Below, one piece after another: positions 1-5,535 of a DNA stretch of 5,575 bases; the stretch's first letter is position 1, and each line of letters begins with the position of its first letter. The DNA comes from an uncultured Oscillospiraceae bacterium. GTDB lineage: Bacteria > Bacillota > Clostridia > Oscillospirales > Acutalibacteraceae. A program made the translations under genes and the position numbers. The stretch lies in contig USIK01000054.1 of NCBI GenBank assembly GCA_900554775.1, positions 1 through 5,575 of the forward strand. The letters are read 5' to 3'. Below the pieces are notes generated by a model. It made no database searches. It saw only the letters and a program-made list of their open reading frames with translations, and was not told the DNA's origin.

Positions 1-1
1 G

Positions 2-1855
2 CCTGAAGAGCAGCAGGCTGAAAATTTGAGGAAAATGCTTCTTGCAATGTCGAAAGACATAAGGGTAATAATGATAAAGCTTGCTGACAGACTGCAAAAC
101 ATGAGAACTATCCGTTGTATGCCAGTTCAAAAGCAGCGCGATAAATCCCTTCAAAATATGGAGGTTTACGCTCCGATAGCTCACAGGCTGGGAATAAGAA
201 CCATTAAAGACGAAATTGAAGATATTTCTTTGAGGTGCCTTGACCCGATTGCTTTTGCGGAGGTTGAAAGCTCGCTGGCTCTTTGCAAGGCTGACAGAGA
301 AAACTTCATTGAGTCAATCAAGAAAAAAATAATGGATAAAGTCCAAAAAATCGTTCCTGACGTTTACATTGAAGGAAGAGTTAAAAGCGCTAACGAAATT
401 TACAAGAAAATGTTCATAAAAGGCAAAAACCTCGATGAAATTTATGATATTTATGCCGTGAGGGTTATAGTTAACACCATAGGTGAGTGCTACAATGTTT
501 TTGGGCTTATTCATGATATGTTCCAGCCGATACCAAGGCGCTTCAAGGATTATATTTCAACGCCGAAAGCCAACATGTATCAGTCGCTTCACACTGTTGT
601 CATAAGCAAAGATGGCACGCCTTTCGAGGTGCAAATAAGAACCTGGCAGATGCACAGAATGGCGGAATACGGTATTGCGGCGCACTGGAAATATAAGCTT
701 GACAGGCTAGGAAGCAGCGGGGCGTTCGGCGAATCGCTTTCGTGGATTAGAAAGCTTCTTGAAAATTACAAAAACATTGACGACGTAACAGACATAACCA
801 CGAGCATTAAATCTGATTTAGTGCCAAAAGAAATTTTCATTTTAACTCCAAAAGGCGGCGTCGTGACGCTCCCTGCAAAATCAACCGTGATAGACTTTGC
901 TTATGCTATTCACACTGACCTTGGCAACAAACTCGTTGCGGCGAAAGTTGACCATAAAATGGTCCCGCTGACTTACACGCTGAAAACAGGCGAAATAGCC
1001 GAAGTCATTACAACGAAAGACCCGAAAAAAGGCCCGAGCAGAGACTGGATCAGCATTGTTAAAACCAGCGAGGCCCGAAGCAAAATCAAGCACTGGTTTA
1101 AGGTTCAGTGCAGAGAAGAAAACGTCAGGCAGGGCAAAGAAAAATTCGAGCTTGAGCTTTCTAAAAACGGCATAACGCTACCAAGCGAAAAGATTTGCGA
1201 ATTTTTAAAACCAACTTTGCGTAAAAACCAATTCAGCACGCTTGAAGATTTCTTTGCGGCGGTTGGCTACGGCGGAATCCAGCTTTGGAAGGTTATGCCG
1301 AGGCTCAAAAAAGAGTTCGACAGCATGACTGAAACTGAAAAAGAAAGAAACAAACTTTCAAAAACCGGCGAAGTTGAAGTTCATGAAGAAAAGCCGAGTA
1401 AGCCGAGCAAAAGCGGCGATGTTATGGTTGACGGAATGAAGCATTGCTATGTTAGGTTCGCAAAGTGCTGTGGGCCGCTCCCGGGCGATGATATCATCGG
1501 GTTTATTACCAAAGGTTTTGGCGTTTCGGTGCACAAAAAAAGCTGCAAAAACGTTAACTTCACTGATGAAGAATCTAAAAAACGGCTCATTAAAACTTCA
1601 TGGTGCAAAAATGTTAACAGTCTATTTGACGTTTGCATAAAGGTGACCGCAAATTATTATGAAGACTTTTTGGCGAATTTAACTAAGAAAATTTCAGGAA
1701 TGAACGTGAAGCTGATTTCATTTAATTCAAAAATAACTGAAGATAATGAGATAGTTGCTTTTGTTACCGTTAGCGTTAAAAATCCTGAGCAGCTTAAGTT
1801 CGTGACCGATAACCTTGCAAGAGTTGAAAAAGTAATTGAAGTTAAGAGGGTTTAA
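2..1855 (+). CDS. relA: Bifunctional (p)ppGpp synthetase/hydrolase (Rel/RSH), 5'-truncated by window edge
   Basis: This is a long RelA/SpoT-homologue enzyme that makes and degrades the stringent-response alarmone (p)ppGpp in the cytosol. The frame is open from base 2, so the TTG at 26 is internal and the true start lies upstream. The visible part is 617 aa, against roughly 730 for the family. Domains in order are: the end of the HD hydrolase domain, including KLADRLQNMRT (77-109); the synthetase domain, with GRVK (374-385), catalytic Asp in YDIYAVRV (446-448), RFKD (539-550) and Glu in EVQIRT (626-628); the TGS domain (about 820-1015, FILTPKGGVVTLPAKST); a helical region; a Lys/Glu-rich linker; the Cys/His zinc-finger-like domain (about 1445-1555, AKCCGPLPGDD then GVSVHKKSC); and a C-terminal ACT domain to the stop. 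In this family RFKD marks bifunctional Rel rather than hydrolase-dead RelA. The HDxxED residues are outside the window, so hydrolase activity is inferred. It is tightly followed by the MBL-fold gene. Confidence 0.97.
   Translation, partial: PEEQQAENLRKMLLAMSKDIRVIMIKLADRLQNMRTIRCMPVQKQRDKSLQNMEVYAPIAHRLGIRTIKDEIEDISLRCLDPIAFAEVESSLALCKADRENFIESIKKKIMDKVQKIVPDVYIEGRVKSANEIYKKMFIKGKNLDEIYDIYAVRVIVNTIGECYNVFGLIHDMFQPIPRRFKDYISTPKANMYQSLHTVVISKDGTPFEVQIRTWQMHRMAEYGIAAHWKYKLDRLGSSGAFGESLSWIRKLLENYKNIDDVTDITTSIKSDLVPKEIFILTPKGGVVTLPAKSTVIDFAYAIHTDLGNKLVAAKVDHKMVPLTYTLKTGEIAEVITTKDPKKGPSRDWISIVKTSEARSKIKHWFKVQCREENVRQGKEKFELELSKNGITLPSEKICEFLKPTLRKNQFSTLEDFFAAVGYGGIQLWKVMPRLKKEFDSMTETEKERNKLSKTGEVEVHEEKPSKPSKSGDVMVDGMKHCYVRFAKCCGPLPGDDIIGFITKGFGVSVHKKSCKNVNFTDEESKKRLIKTSWCKNVNSLFDVCIKVTANYYEDFLANLTKKISGMNVKLISFNSKITEDNEIVAFVTVSVKNPEQLKFVTDNLARVEKVIEVKRV
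1844..1850 (+). promoter_or_regulatory. Ribosome binding site deciding the start of the MBL-fold gene
   Basis: AAGAGGG lies inside the last codons of the Rel gene, 6 nt before the ATG at 1857. It supports that ATG over the in-frame TTG at 1836, which would overlap Rel by 20 nt and has no such site at the right distance. Confidence 0.7.
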
Positions 1856-1856
1856 A

Positions 1857-2474
1857 ATGGCAAAAATTAAAATTTTTAAAGTGGGCAGATTTAAAACCAA
1901 TTGTTATCTAGTTTCGAATGACGAAGAAAATCGCTTTTTCCTCGTTGACCCAGGCGGGAAGATTAAAAACTTCGATGTTTTTTCTTATAAAATAGATTAC
2001 ATTTTGCTCACTCACGGTCATTTTGACCACATTTCAAACGTGGCGGAGTATAAAGAGCTCACTGGCGCGAAAGTAGTTATTTCAAAAGCCGAAGAAGATT
2101 TCATAAATGACGGCTCGCTTAACCTTTCTTCAAGGTTCATGAAAGCTCATAAATTAAAAAGCTTTGAGGCTGATATTCTTTGCAGCGAGGGCGACGAAAT
2201 TCCTTTCGCAGGAGGGGCTATAAAGGTTTTGGATACCCCTGGGCACACGAAAGGCGGAGTTTGCTACATTTTTGAGAATAATATTTTTTCAGGCGACACT
2301 CTTTTCAAAGGGGCTTACGGCGCGACGAGTTTCCCGACGGGCAGTGAAGCGGAGCTTGAAAATTCTTTATTAAAACTTGCGAATCTCGAGGGAGATTTCA
2401 ACGTTTACCCCGGCCACAGCGAAGCGACGAAACTCAGCGATGAAAGAGAAGCAATTATTAAAAATAATTTTTAG
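1857..2474 (+). CDS. Metallo-beta-lactamase-fold hydrolase, glyoxalase II-like
   Basis: This 205-aa protein is a short, single-domain cytosolic MBL-fold hydrolase of the glyoxalase II-like (YcbL-type) group, probably a thioester hydrolase with a two-metal centre. The metal-binding set is complete: H53-x-H55-x-D57-H58 (in LTHGHFDHIS), H130 (in DTPGHTKGG), D147 (in FSGDTLF) and H187 (in VYPGHSEAT). It has no signal peptide and lacks the extra C-terminal domain of classical hydroxyacylglutathione hydrolase. The ATG is one base after the Rel stop and is preceded by AAGAGGG, so translation is probably coupled to Rel. A small MBL gene beside rel is common in Firmicutes, often with dtd (D-Tyr-tRNA deacylase) between them; dtd is absent here. 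The fold is certain, but the substrate cannot be read from sequence. Confidence 0.9.
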   Translation: MAKIKIFKVGRFKTNCYLVSNDEENRFFLVDPGGKIKNFDVFSYKIDYILLTHGHFDHISNVAEYKELTGAKVVISKAEEDFINDGSLNLSSRFMKAHKLKSFEADILCSEGDEIPFAGGAIKVLDTPGHTKGGVCYIFENNIFSGDTLFKGAYGATSFPTGSEAELENSLLKLANLEGDFNVYPGHSEATKLSDEREAIIKNNF

Positions 2475-2481
2475 ACGGATA

Positions 2482-2510
2482 TTGCAAAAATAGATTTTTT
2501 TAGCTATAAT
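2482..2510 (+). promoter_or_regulatory. Sigma-A-type promoter for the zinc-ribbon/sortase/deformylase unit
   Basis: TTGCAA (2482-2487, 4 of 6 to consensus) and a perfect TATAAT (2505-2510) are separated by exactly 17 nt, within the 67-nt gap after the MBL-fold gene. Transcription would begin near 2517, giving a leader of about 25 nt. I see no GC-rich hairpin terminator in the gap, only A/T runs, so read-through from the rel-MBL unit is also likely. Confidence 0.7.
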
Positions 2511-2526
2511 ATATGAAAAAGTTAAA

Positions 2527-2532
2527 AAGGAG
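2527..2532 (+). promoter_or_regulatory. Ribosome binding site of the zinc-ribbon gene
   Basis: AAGGAG is a strong Shine-Dalgarno match 9 nt upstream of the ATG at 2542. The in-frame ATG at 2533 directly abuts this motif and is therefore too close to be the start. Confidence 0.8.
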
Positions 2533-2541
2533 ATGCTGACA

Positions 2542-2964
2542 ATGAAAACATTAGAAGATTTAATTTCAAAAGCAAAGGGAGCGGTCGACGTAATAGGTGA
2601 AAAAGCCGGCCAGTTTGCTTCGGTTTCCAAGCTCAATTTGAAGGTTATGGACGCAAAAACCCAAGTTAAACATGAGCTCGAAGTTTTGGGAAAAATGGTT
2701 TATGAAAATTTCGGCGACGATATTAAAGACAGCGCCGAGGTCGCCACTCAAGTTCAAACCATTAAAGAACTCTACGCTAAAATTGAAAGCCTTAAATCTC
2801 AAATTGCTTTCATGAAAAATAAAATTCTTTGCAAATCTTGCGGTAATCAAAATGAAGCAGGCTCGCTCTTTTGCGCTAAATGCGGCGAAAACCTTAAAGA
2901 AGAAGGCGTGCCAATAGTTGAAGAAACCGATGAAGATGATGATTTTACTGAATTTGAAGATTAA
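2542..2964 (+). CDS. Coiled-coil protein with C-terminal zinc ribbon
   Basis: This is a 140-aa cytosolic protein of unknown function. Residues 1-95 are predicted by eye to be almost wholly helical and heptad-like (MKTLEDLISKAKGAVDVIGE through IKELYAKIESLKSQIAFM), fitting a coiled coil and probable oligomer. Residues 97-114 form a compact zinc ribbon with two CxxC knuckles (C97, C100, C111, C114; CKSCGNQNEAGSLFCAKCG). The last 20 or so residues are a very acidic tail (EETDEDDDFTEFED). There is no signal peptide or membrane segment. Small proteins of this layout are widespread in Clostridia and usually annotated only as zinc-ribbon domain proteins. It has its own promoter and a strong ribosome binding site, and sits 11 nt upstream of the sortase gene, so it is first in a probable operon with srtB and def. 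A zinc-dependent scaffold or nucleic-acid-binding role is possible, but nothing in the sequence decides it. Confidence 0.85.
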   Translation: MKTLEDLISKAKGAVDVIGEKAGQFASVSKLNLKVMDAKTQVKHELEVLGKMVYENFGDDIKDSAEVATQVQTIKELYAKIESLKSQIAFMKNKILCKSCGNQNEAGSLFCAKCGENLKEEGVPIVEETDEDDDFTEFED

Positions 2965-2975
2965 AATTAAAGAGT

Positions 2976-3845
2976 GTGGTTAAAATTTTAAGGAAAACTC
3001 TTAAAGTCGTTTCATCGCTGGTTTTGGTTATGTCAATCGGGATTTTAGTGAAAATTTTGGTGATTGACAGCTATGTTTCTCAAAAAGCAGCAAGTGAAAT
3101 TCAGGAATTATATCATCATCAACAAGATAGCGAAAATAATAACGACAGTGAAAAAGCCGAGGAAGACAGCAAATTTTCGGAGCTTTCGAAGATTAATTCT
3201 GAAATTTGCGGTTGGATTACAGTCCCCGGCACCAGAATAGATTACCCTGTTTTGCAAGGAAATAAAAACGAAACACATTTTTATCTTGATCATAATTACA
3301 AGCGTGAGAAATCGAAATACGGAAGTATTTTTTTAGATCCTATTTGCCAGTTGAGCGAAAATCCGAAAAACTGCGTGATTTACGGTCATCATATGGCTGA
3401 CGGTCAAATGTTTGCGGATTTAATGAAATTTTCATCTCTTGATTTTTATAAACAGAATCCTTTGATTAGCTTTGAAACAATTAAAGATAGGAACGCGAAA
3501 TGGAAGATATTTTCTGTTTTCAAAACCAACACTTTAGCTTCGCAGGGCAAAATTTTCTATTATGTGGTTTCTGATTTTGCTGATAATAACAGTTTCCTTG
3601 ATTACGTTTCGCAGATTAGAAAGCGCTCGCTTCTTGACATCCCTGTGGACGTTAACGAAAACGACAAGTTAATCACTCTTTCGACCTGTTCTTATGAATT
3701 CCAGGATTTCAGAACCGTTGTGGTTGCAAGAAGAGTTAGAAATGGGGAGGATGAGGCGGTTGATACCAGCCTTGCAGCAGAGGCTAAAAACCCGCTTATG
3801 CCGGAATGTTGGTACAAAAAGCACGGAGGTTCCCCTCCTGTGTGA
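2976..3845 (+). CDS. srtB: Class B sortase (membrane-anchored cysteine transpeptidase)
   Basis: This 289-aa sortase joins secreted proteins carrying a C-terminal sorting signal to cell-wall peptidoglycan on the outer face of the membrane. A short basic N-terminus (MVKILRKTLK) is followed by one membrane segment (about residues 11-31) and a polar Asn/Glu/Ser-rich linker (about 45-68). The catalytic domain then begins near ICGWITVPGTRIDYPVLQG. The triad is complete: H138 (in VIYGHHMADGQMF), C238 (in TLSTC) and R246 (in SYEFQDFRTVVVARR). TLSTCxYEF and GHxMxxGxMF are class B signatures. The C-terminal tail with NPLMPECWY appears, from memory, in clostridial SrtB proteins. The GTG at 2976 is chosen because it precedes the basic N-terminus and membrane segment; the ribosome binding site is poor (AAAGAG almost touching it), so translation may depend on coupling to the gene 11 nt upstream. 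It is followed 25 nt later by def. No substrate with a sorting motif is visible in the window. Confidence 0.95.
   Translation: MVKILRKTLKVVSSLVLVMSIGILVKILVIDSYVSQKAASEIQELYHHQQDSENNNDSEKAEEDSKFSELSKINSEICGWITVPGTRIDYPVLQGNKNETHFYLDHNYKREKSKYGSIFLDPICQLSENPKNCVIYGHHMADGQMFADLMKFSSLDFYKQNPLISFETIKDRNAKWKIFSVFKTNTLASQGKIFYYVVSDFADNNSFLDYVSQIRKRSLLDIPVDVNENDKLITLSTCSYEFQDFRTVVVARRVRNGEDEAVDTSLAAEAKNPLMPECWYKKHGGSPPV
3825..3838 (+). other. Small GC-rich hairpin at the 3' end of srtB
   Basis: GGAGG (3825-3829), loop TTCC, CCTCC (3834-3838) form a perfect 5-bp GC-rich stem just before the srtB stop codon. It has no T-run, so it is not an intrinsic terminator. Its arms mimic Shine-Dalgarno and anti-Shine-Dalgarno sequence and lie about 20 nt from the def ribosome binding site. 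It also encodes the ordinary GGSPP tail, so it may be coincidental. Confidence 0.3.
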
Positions 3846-3856
3846 GGATGAAAGTT

Positions 3857-3863
3857 GAGGTGA
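3857..3863 (+). promoter_or_regulatory. Ribosome binding site supporting the TTG start of def
   Basis: GAGGTGA lies 7 nt before the TTG at 3871. No ATG or GTG in frame lies near it, and the protein from this TTG begins MAIRNIL, the expected N-terminus of a deformylase. Confidence 0.75.
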
Positions 3864-3870
3864 ATTAAAT

Positions 3871-4308
3871 TTGGCAATAAGAAATATTTTGCTCGAGGGC
3901 AATGAGCTCCTTTATAAAAAATGTAGACCAGTTGAAAAATTTGACGAAAAGCTCGGTTTGCTCATCGACGATATGTTTGAAACAATGGAAAAAGCCCAGG
4001 GCGTCGGCCTTGCAGCTCCTCAAGTTGGAATTTTGAGAAGAGTTGTTGTTATAAAAATAGACAGGCCTATCGAGCTTGTTAACCCAGAAATTATTTACAC
4101 TGACGGCGAACAAAGAAAGGAAGAAGGCTGCCTTTCTGTGCAGAAATACACGGGAATAACTTTGCGGCCGATGTTTGTTAAAGTTAAGGCGCAAAACCGC
4201 AAAGGCGAAGAAGTCAGGTATGCCGGCAAGGCTCTGAGCGCAAGGGCGTTTTGCCACGAAATAGACCACTTAGACGGAATTTTATTTAAATCTCGTTTAG
4301 TAAAATAA
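3871..4308 (+). CDS. def: Peptide deformylase, type I
   Basis: This 145-aa metalloenzyme removes the formyl group from the N-terminal methionine of new proteins at the ribosome exit. All three family motifs are present: GVGLAAPQ (residues 44-51), EGCLS (85-89) and HEIDH (129-133). Metal ligands are C87, H129 and H133, with E130 as general acid/base and Q51 in the active site. The length matches short clostridial deformylases. The start is a TTG supported by GAGGTGA upstream. Minor departures are Cys128 before the HEIDH motif, where Gln is usual (QHEIDH), and Gln91 where Pro often follows GCLSV. It lies 25 nt after srtB and is last in the unit, ending before a strong terminator. The usual partner fmt (Met-tRNA formyltransferase) is not adjacent. 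Confidence 0.96.
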   Translation: MAIRNILLEGNELLYKKCRPVEKFDEKLGLLIDDMFETMEKAQGVGLAAPQVGILRRVVVIKIDRPIELVNPEIIYTDGEQRKEEGCLSVQKYTGITLRPMFVKVKAQNRKGEEVRYAGKALSARAFCHEIDHLDGILFKSRLVK

Positions 4309-4324
4309 ACAAAATAAATTTAGC

Positions 4325-4362
4325 GTTCTCGCTTGCTGTTACAGGCAGGCGAGAATTTTTTT
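4325..4362 (+). terminator. Rho-independent terminator after def
   Basis: A 13-bp stem pairs 4325-4337 with 4344-4356, allowing G-U pairs, around a 6-nt loop (GTTACA). The core TTCTCGC/GCGAGAA pairs perfectly. A run of seven T (4356-4362) follows. It lies 17 nt after the def stop and closes the zinc-ribbon/srtB/def unit, separating it from the secreted-protein gene. Confidence 0.92.
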
Positions 4363-4418
4363 AAGCGTGAATTTTGTTTTAGTAAAGTAAATTTTGTTAT
4401 TTTTATTCAATAAATATG

Positions 4419-4447
4419 TTGAAAAAAATTGGTTTAAATGATATAAT
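4419..4447 (+). promoter_or_regulatory. Strong extended -10 promoter for the secreted-protein gene
   Basis: TTGAAA (4419-4424) and a perfect TATAAT (4442-4447) are spaced by 17 nt, and TGA directly before the -10 (4439-4441) provides an extended -10 TGn element. This is the best promoter in the window. Initiation near 4454 gives a leader of about 60 nt. The surrounding DNA is strongly A/T-rich, which would also help opening. Confidence 0.82.
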
Positions 4448-4470
4448 CTTCACAAAATAATATCTAGGCA

Positions 4471-4497
4471 CAAAATATTTAATATTCAAAATATTTA
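4471..4497 (+). repeat. 11-bp direct repeat in the 5' leader of the secreted-protein gene
   Basis: CAAAATATTTA occurs exactly at 4471-4481 and 4487-4497, a 16-nt period. Each copy contains the palindrome AAATATTT, and AATATT lies between them. The position is just downstream of the predicted start of transcription, where a repressor operator or an RNA element could sit. In DNA this A/T-rich it may also be chance. Confidence 0.5.
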
Positions 4498-4505
4498 TAG
4501 AGAAT

Positions 4506-4510
4506 GGTGG
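4506..4510 (+). promoter_or_regulatory. Weak ribosome binding site deciding the ATG at 4516
   Basis: GGTGG lies 5 nt before the ATG at 4516. The in-frame ATG at 4504 would overlap this motif and adds only MVVF before a normal signal-peptide N-terminus, so 4516 is preferred, with modest certainty. Confidence 0.5.
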
Positions 4511-4515
4511 TTTTT

Positions 4516-5484
4516 ATGAATAACAAAATTTTCAAGAAAAAATCCTCTTTTTATCTTTTTGGTTCGCTGGCCTTTTTGCTGATTTTGGCTTGCGTGGGCG
4601 GTTTTTTCACTTTTAATACTTTAGCGGCTGACCCTGAAGTAGCTCAAGATTATATCAAAATTACTGGTAGCGCCCCAGAAGGAGTAATTATTAAAAATGA
4701 AAAGGGCCAGCAAATTTTGGCAAACAGTGATAGTTCTATAACTGTTAACAAAAACAATTCTACAGAGTTTCGCTTATCTTTTGATGATCATCATATGGGT
4801 GATGAAAATGCTTTTAGGTTGACTATCAGTGGTAACTATTATAACAATAGTGGTGATAAACTTGATAATATAACTCCTGGCTTTACAATAGACAAAGGCA
4901 GCTCAAATAACCAAACATATTTTAAATTAAAAAATAATAATTGGAATGACAGTTGCTACTATGCAAAAGTGACTGTAACTTTTACAAATAGCACAATAGT
5001 AGCTGCAAATAAAGTTACACTTGACTCGATTGCATCGGATTATGGATGGGTTGGTGCCAATGAGATATTTGGTGTTTATGAAAAAGCTGATGAAAATTAT
5101 AAAAAAAATATAAAAGACTTTTTCAAAGTTCCTCAGAACAGTGAAAAGCTCACATTTTATGTTAAACCGACAGATACATTTGAAGATAATTTGGGAAAGA
5201 TGAGCTTTTCTGCGACGCATAAAGCAACGATAAAGGAAAATGAAAAGGAAAAAGAAATAACCCTTAATTACGATGTGGATAAAGGAAATAATATTGTTAA
5301 TGAAAAATATCAAGAAGTTACTTTAAAGCTTTTCAGTGTTGATGGCAAGGGAAATAAAATAAAAAAGGAAGTAGAAGCTGCTTACAAGGATGGTGCTTTT
5401 ACAGGTAAAAACGGGGTAATTTACACTTATATGGGGATGCTTAGTAATAAATATAAAGATAATTATGGAGCGACATATGATTAA
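4516..5484 (+). CDS. Secreted Asn/Lys-rich protein of unknown function, possibly truncated
   Basis: I do not recognise this 322-aa protein. It has a clear Sec signal peptide: basic N-terminus (MNNKIFKKKSSF), hydrophobic core (about residues 13-33) and probable cleavage at NTLA/ADPEV near residue 37. The GGFFTFNTLA end of the core faintly recalls SipW-dependent signal peptides, but this is weak. The mature part is rich in Asn, Lys, Asp, Ser and Thr, with alternating hydrophobic stretches (KLTFYVKPTD, EKEITLNYDVD, QEVTLKLFSVDG) that suggest beta-sandwich modules of a surface protein. There is no LPxTG- or NPxTN-like sorting signal, C-terminal membrane segment or catalytic motif. It has its own strong promoter and a terminator before it. 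Base composition is more A/T-rich than in the upstream genes. The frame stays coding-like beyond the TAA at 5482, so the gene may be a shortened form of a longer one. Confidence 0.75.
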   Translation: MNNKIFKKKSSFYLFGSLAFLLILACVGGFFTFNTLAADPEVAQDYIKITGSAPEGVIIKNEKGQQILANSDSSITVNKNNSTEFRLSFDDHHMGDENAFRLTISGNYYNNSGDKLDNITPGFTIDKGSSNNQTYFKLKNNNWNDSCYYAKVTVTFTNSTIVAANKVTLDSIASDYGWVGANEIFGVYEKADENYKKNIKDFFKVPQNSEKLTFYVKPTDTFEDNLGKMSFSATHKATIKENEKEKEITLNYDVDKGNNIVNEKYQEVTLKLFSVDGKGNKIKKEVEAAYKDGAFTGKNGVIYTYMGMLSNKYKDNYGATYD

Positions 5485-5535
5485 AATATTATTAATATAA
5501 CCTTTACAGGTAAAGATGGCGTGGTTTACACCTAT
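5398..5535 (+). repeat. Two in-frame copies of an FTGK-x-GV-x-YTY repeat
   Basis: Copy A at 5398-5430 encodes FTGKNGVIYTY inside the secreted-protein gene. Copy B at 5503-5535 would encode FTGKDGVVYTY in the same frame, beyond the stop. They are 105 nt apart (35 codons) and match at 27 of 33 bases by direct comparison. Three of the six differences are silent third-position changes; the others produce N-to-D and I-to-V. Confidence 0.75.

Noticed and set aside
1449..1640. Plus-strand open frame inside the zinc-finger region of Rel
   Set aside because: It is out of frame with a well-conserved Rel domain, and its own product resembles nothing.
2475..2541. A/T-run structure as a terminator after the MBL-fold gene
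   Set aside because: The possible stems are A/T only with tiny loops and no GC-rich core; the region is better explained by the promoter it contains.
3865..4269. Long open frame on the minus strand opposite def (134 codons)
   Set aside because: It lies wholly across the deformylase gene, which has all family motifs. The translation has no recognisable domain and no ribosome binding site supports it.
4927..5313. Long open frame on the minus strand opposite the secreted-protein gene (128 codons), Ile/Phe-rich and membrane-like
   Set aside because: The hydrophobic look comes from reading Lys/Asn-rich A/T-biased codons on the opposite strand. No promoter or ribosome binding site was seen for it.
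5482..5484. Programmed stop-codon read-through or genetic recoding at the TAA
   Set aside because: A second in-frame TAA follows after 24 codons, no read-through element is apparent, and other genes end normally at all three stop codons.
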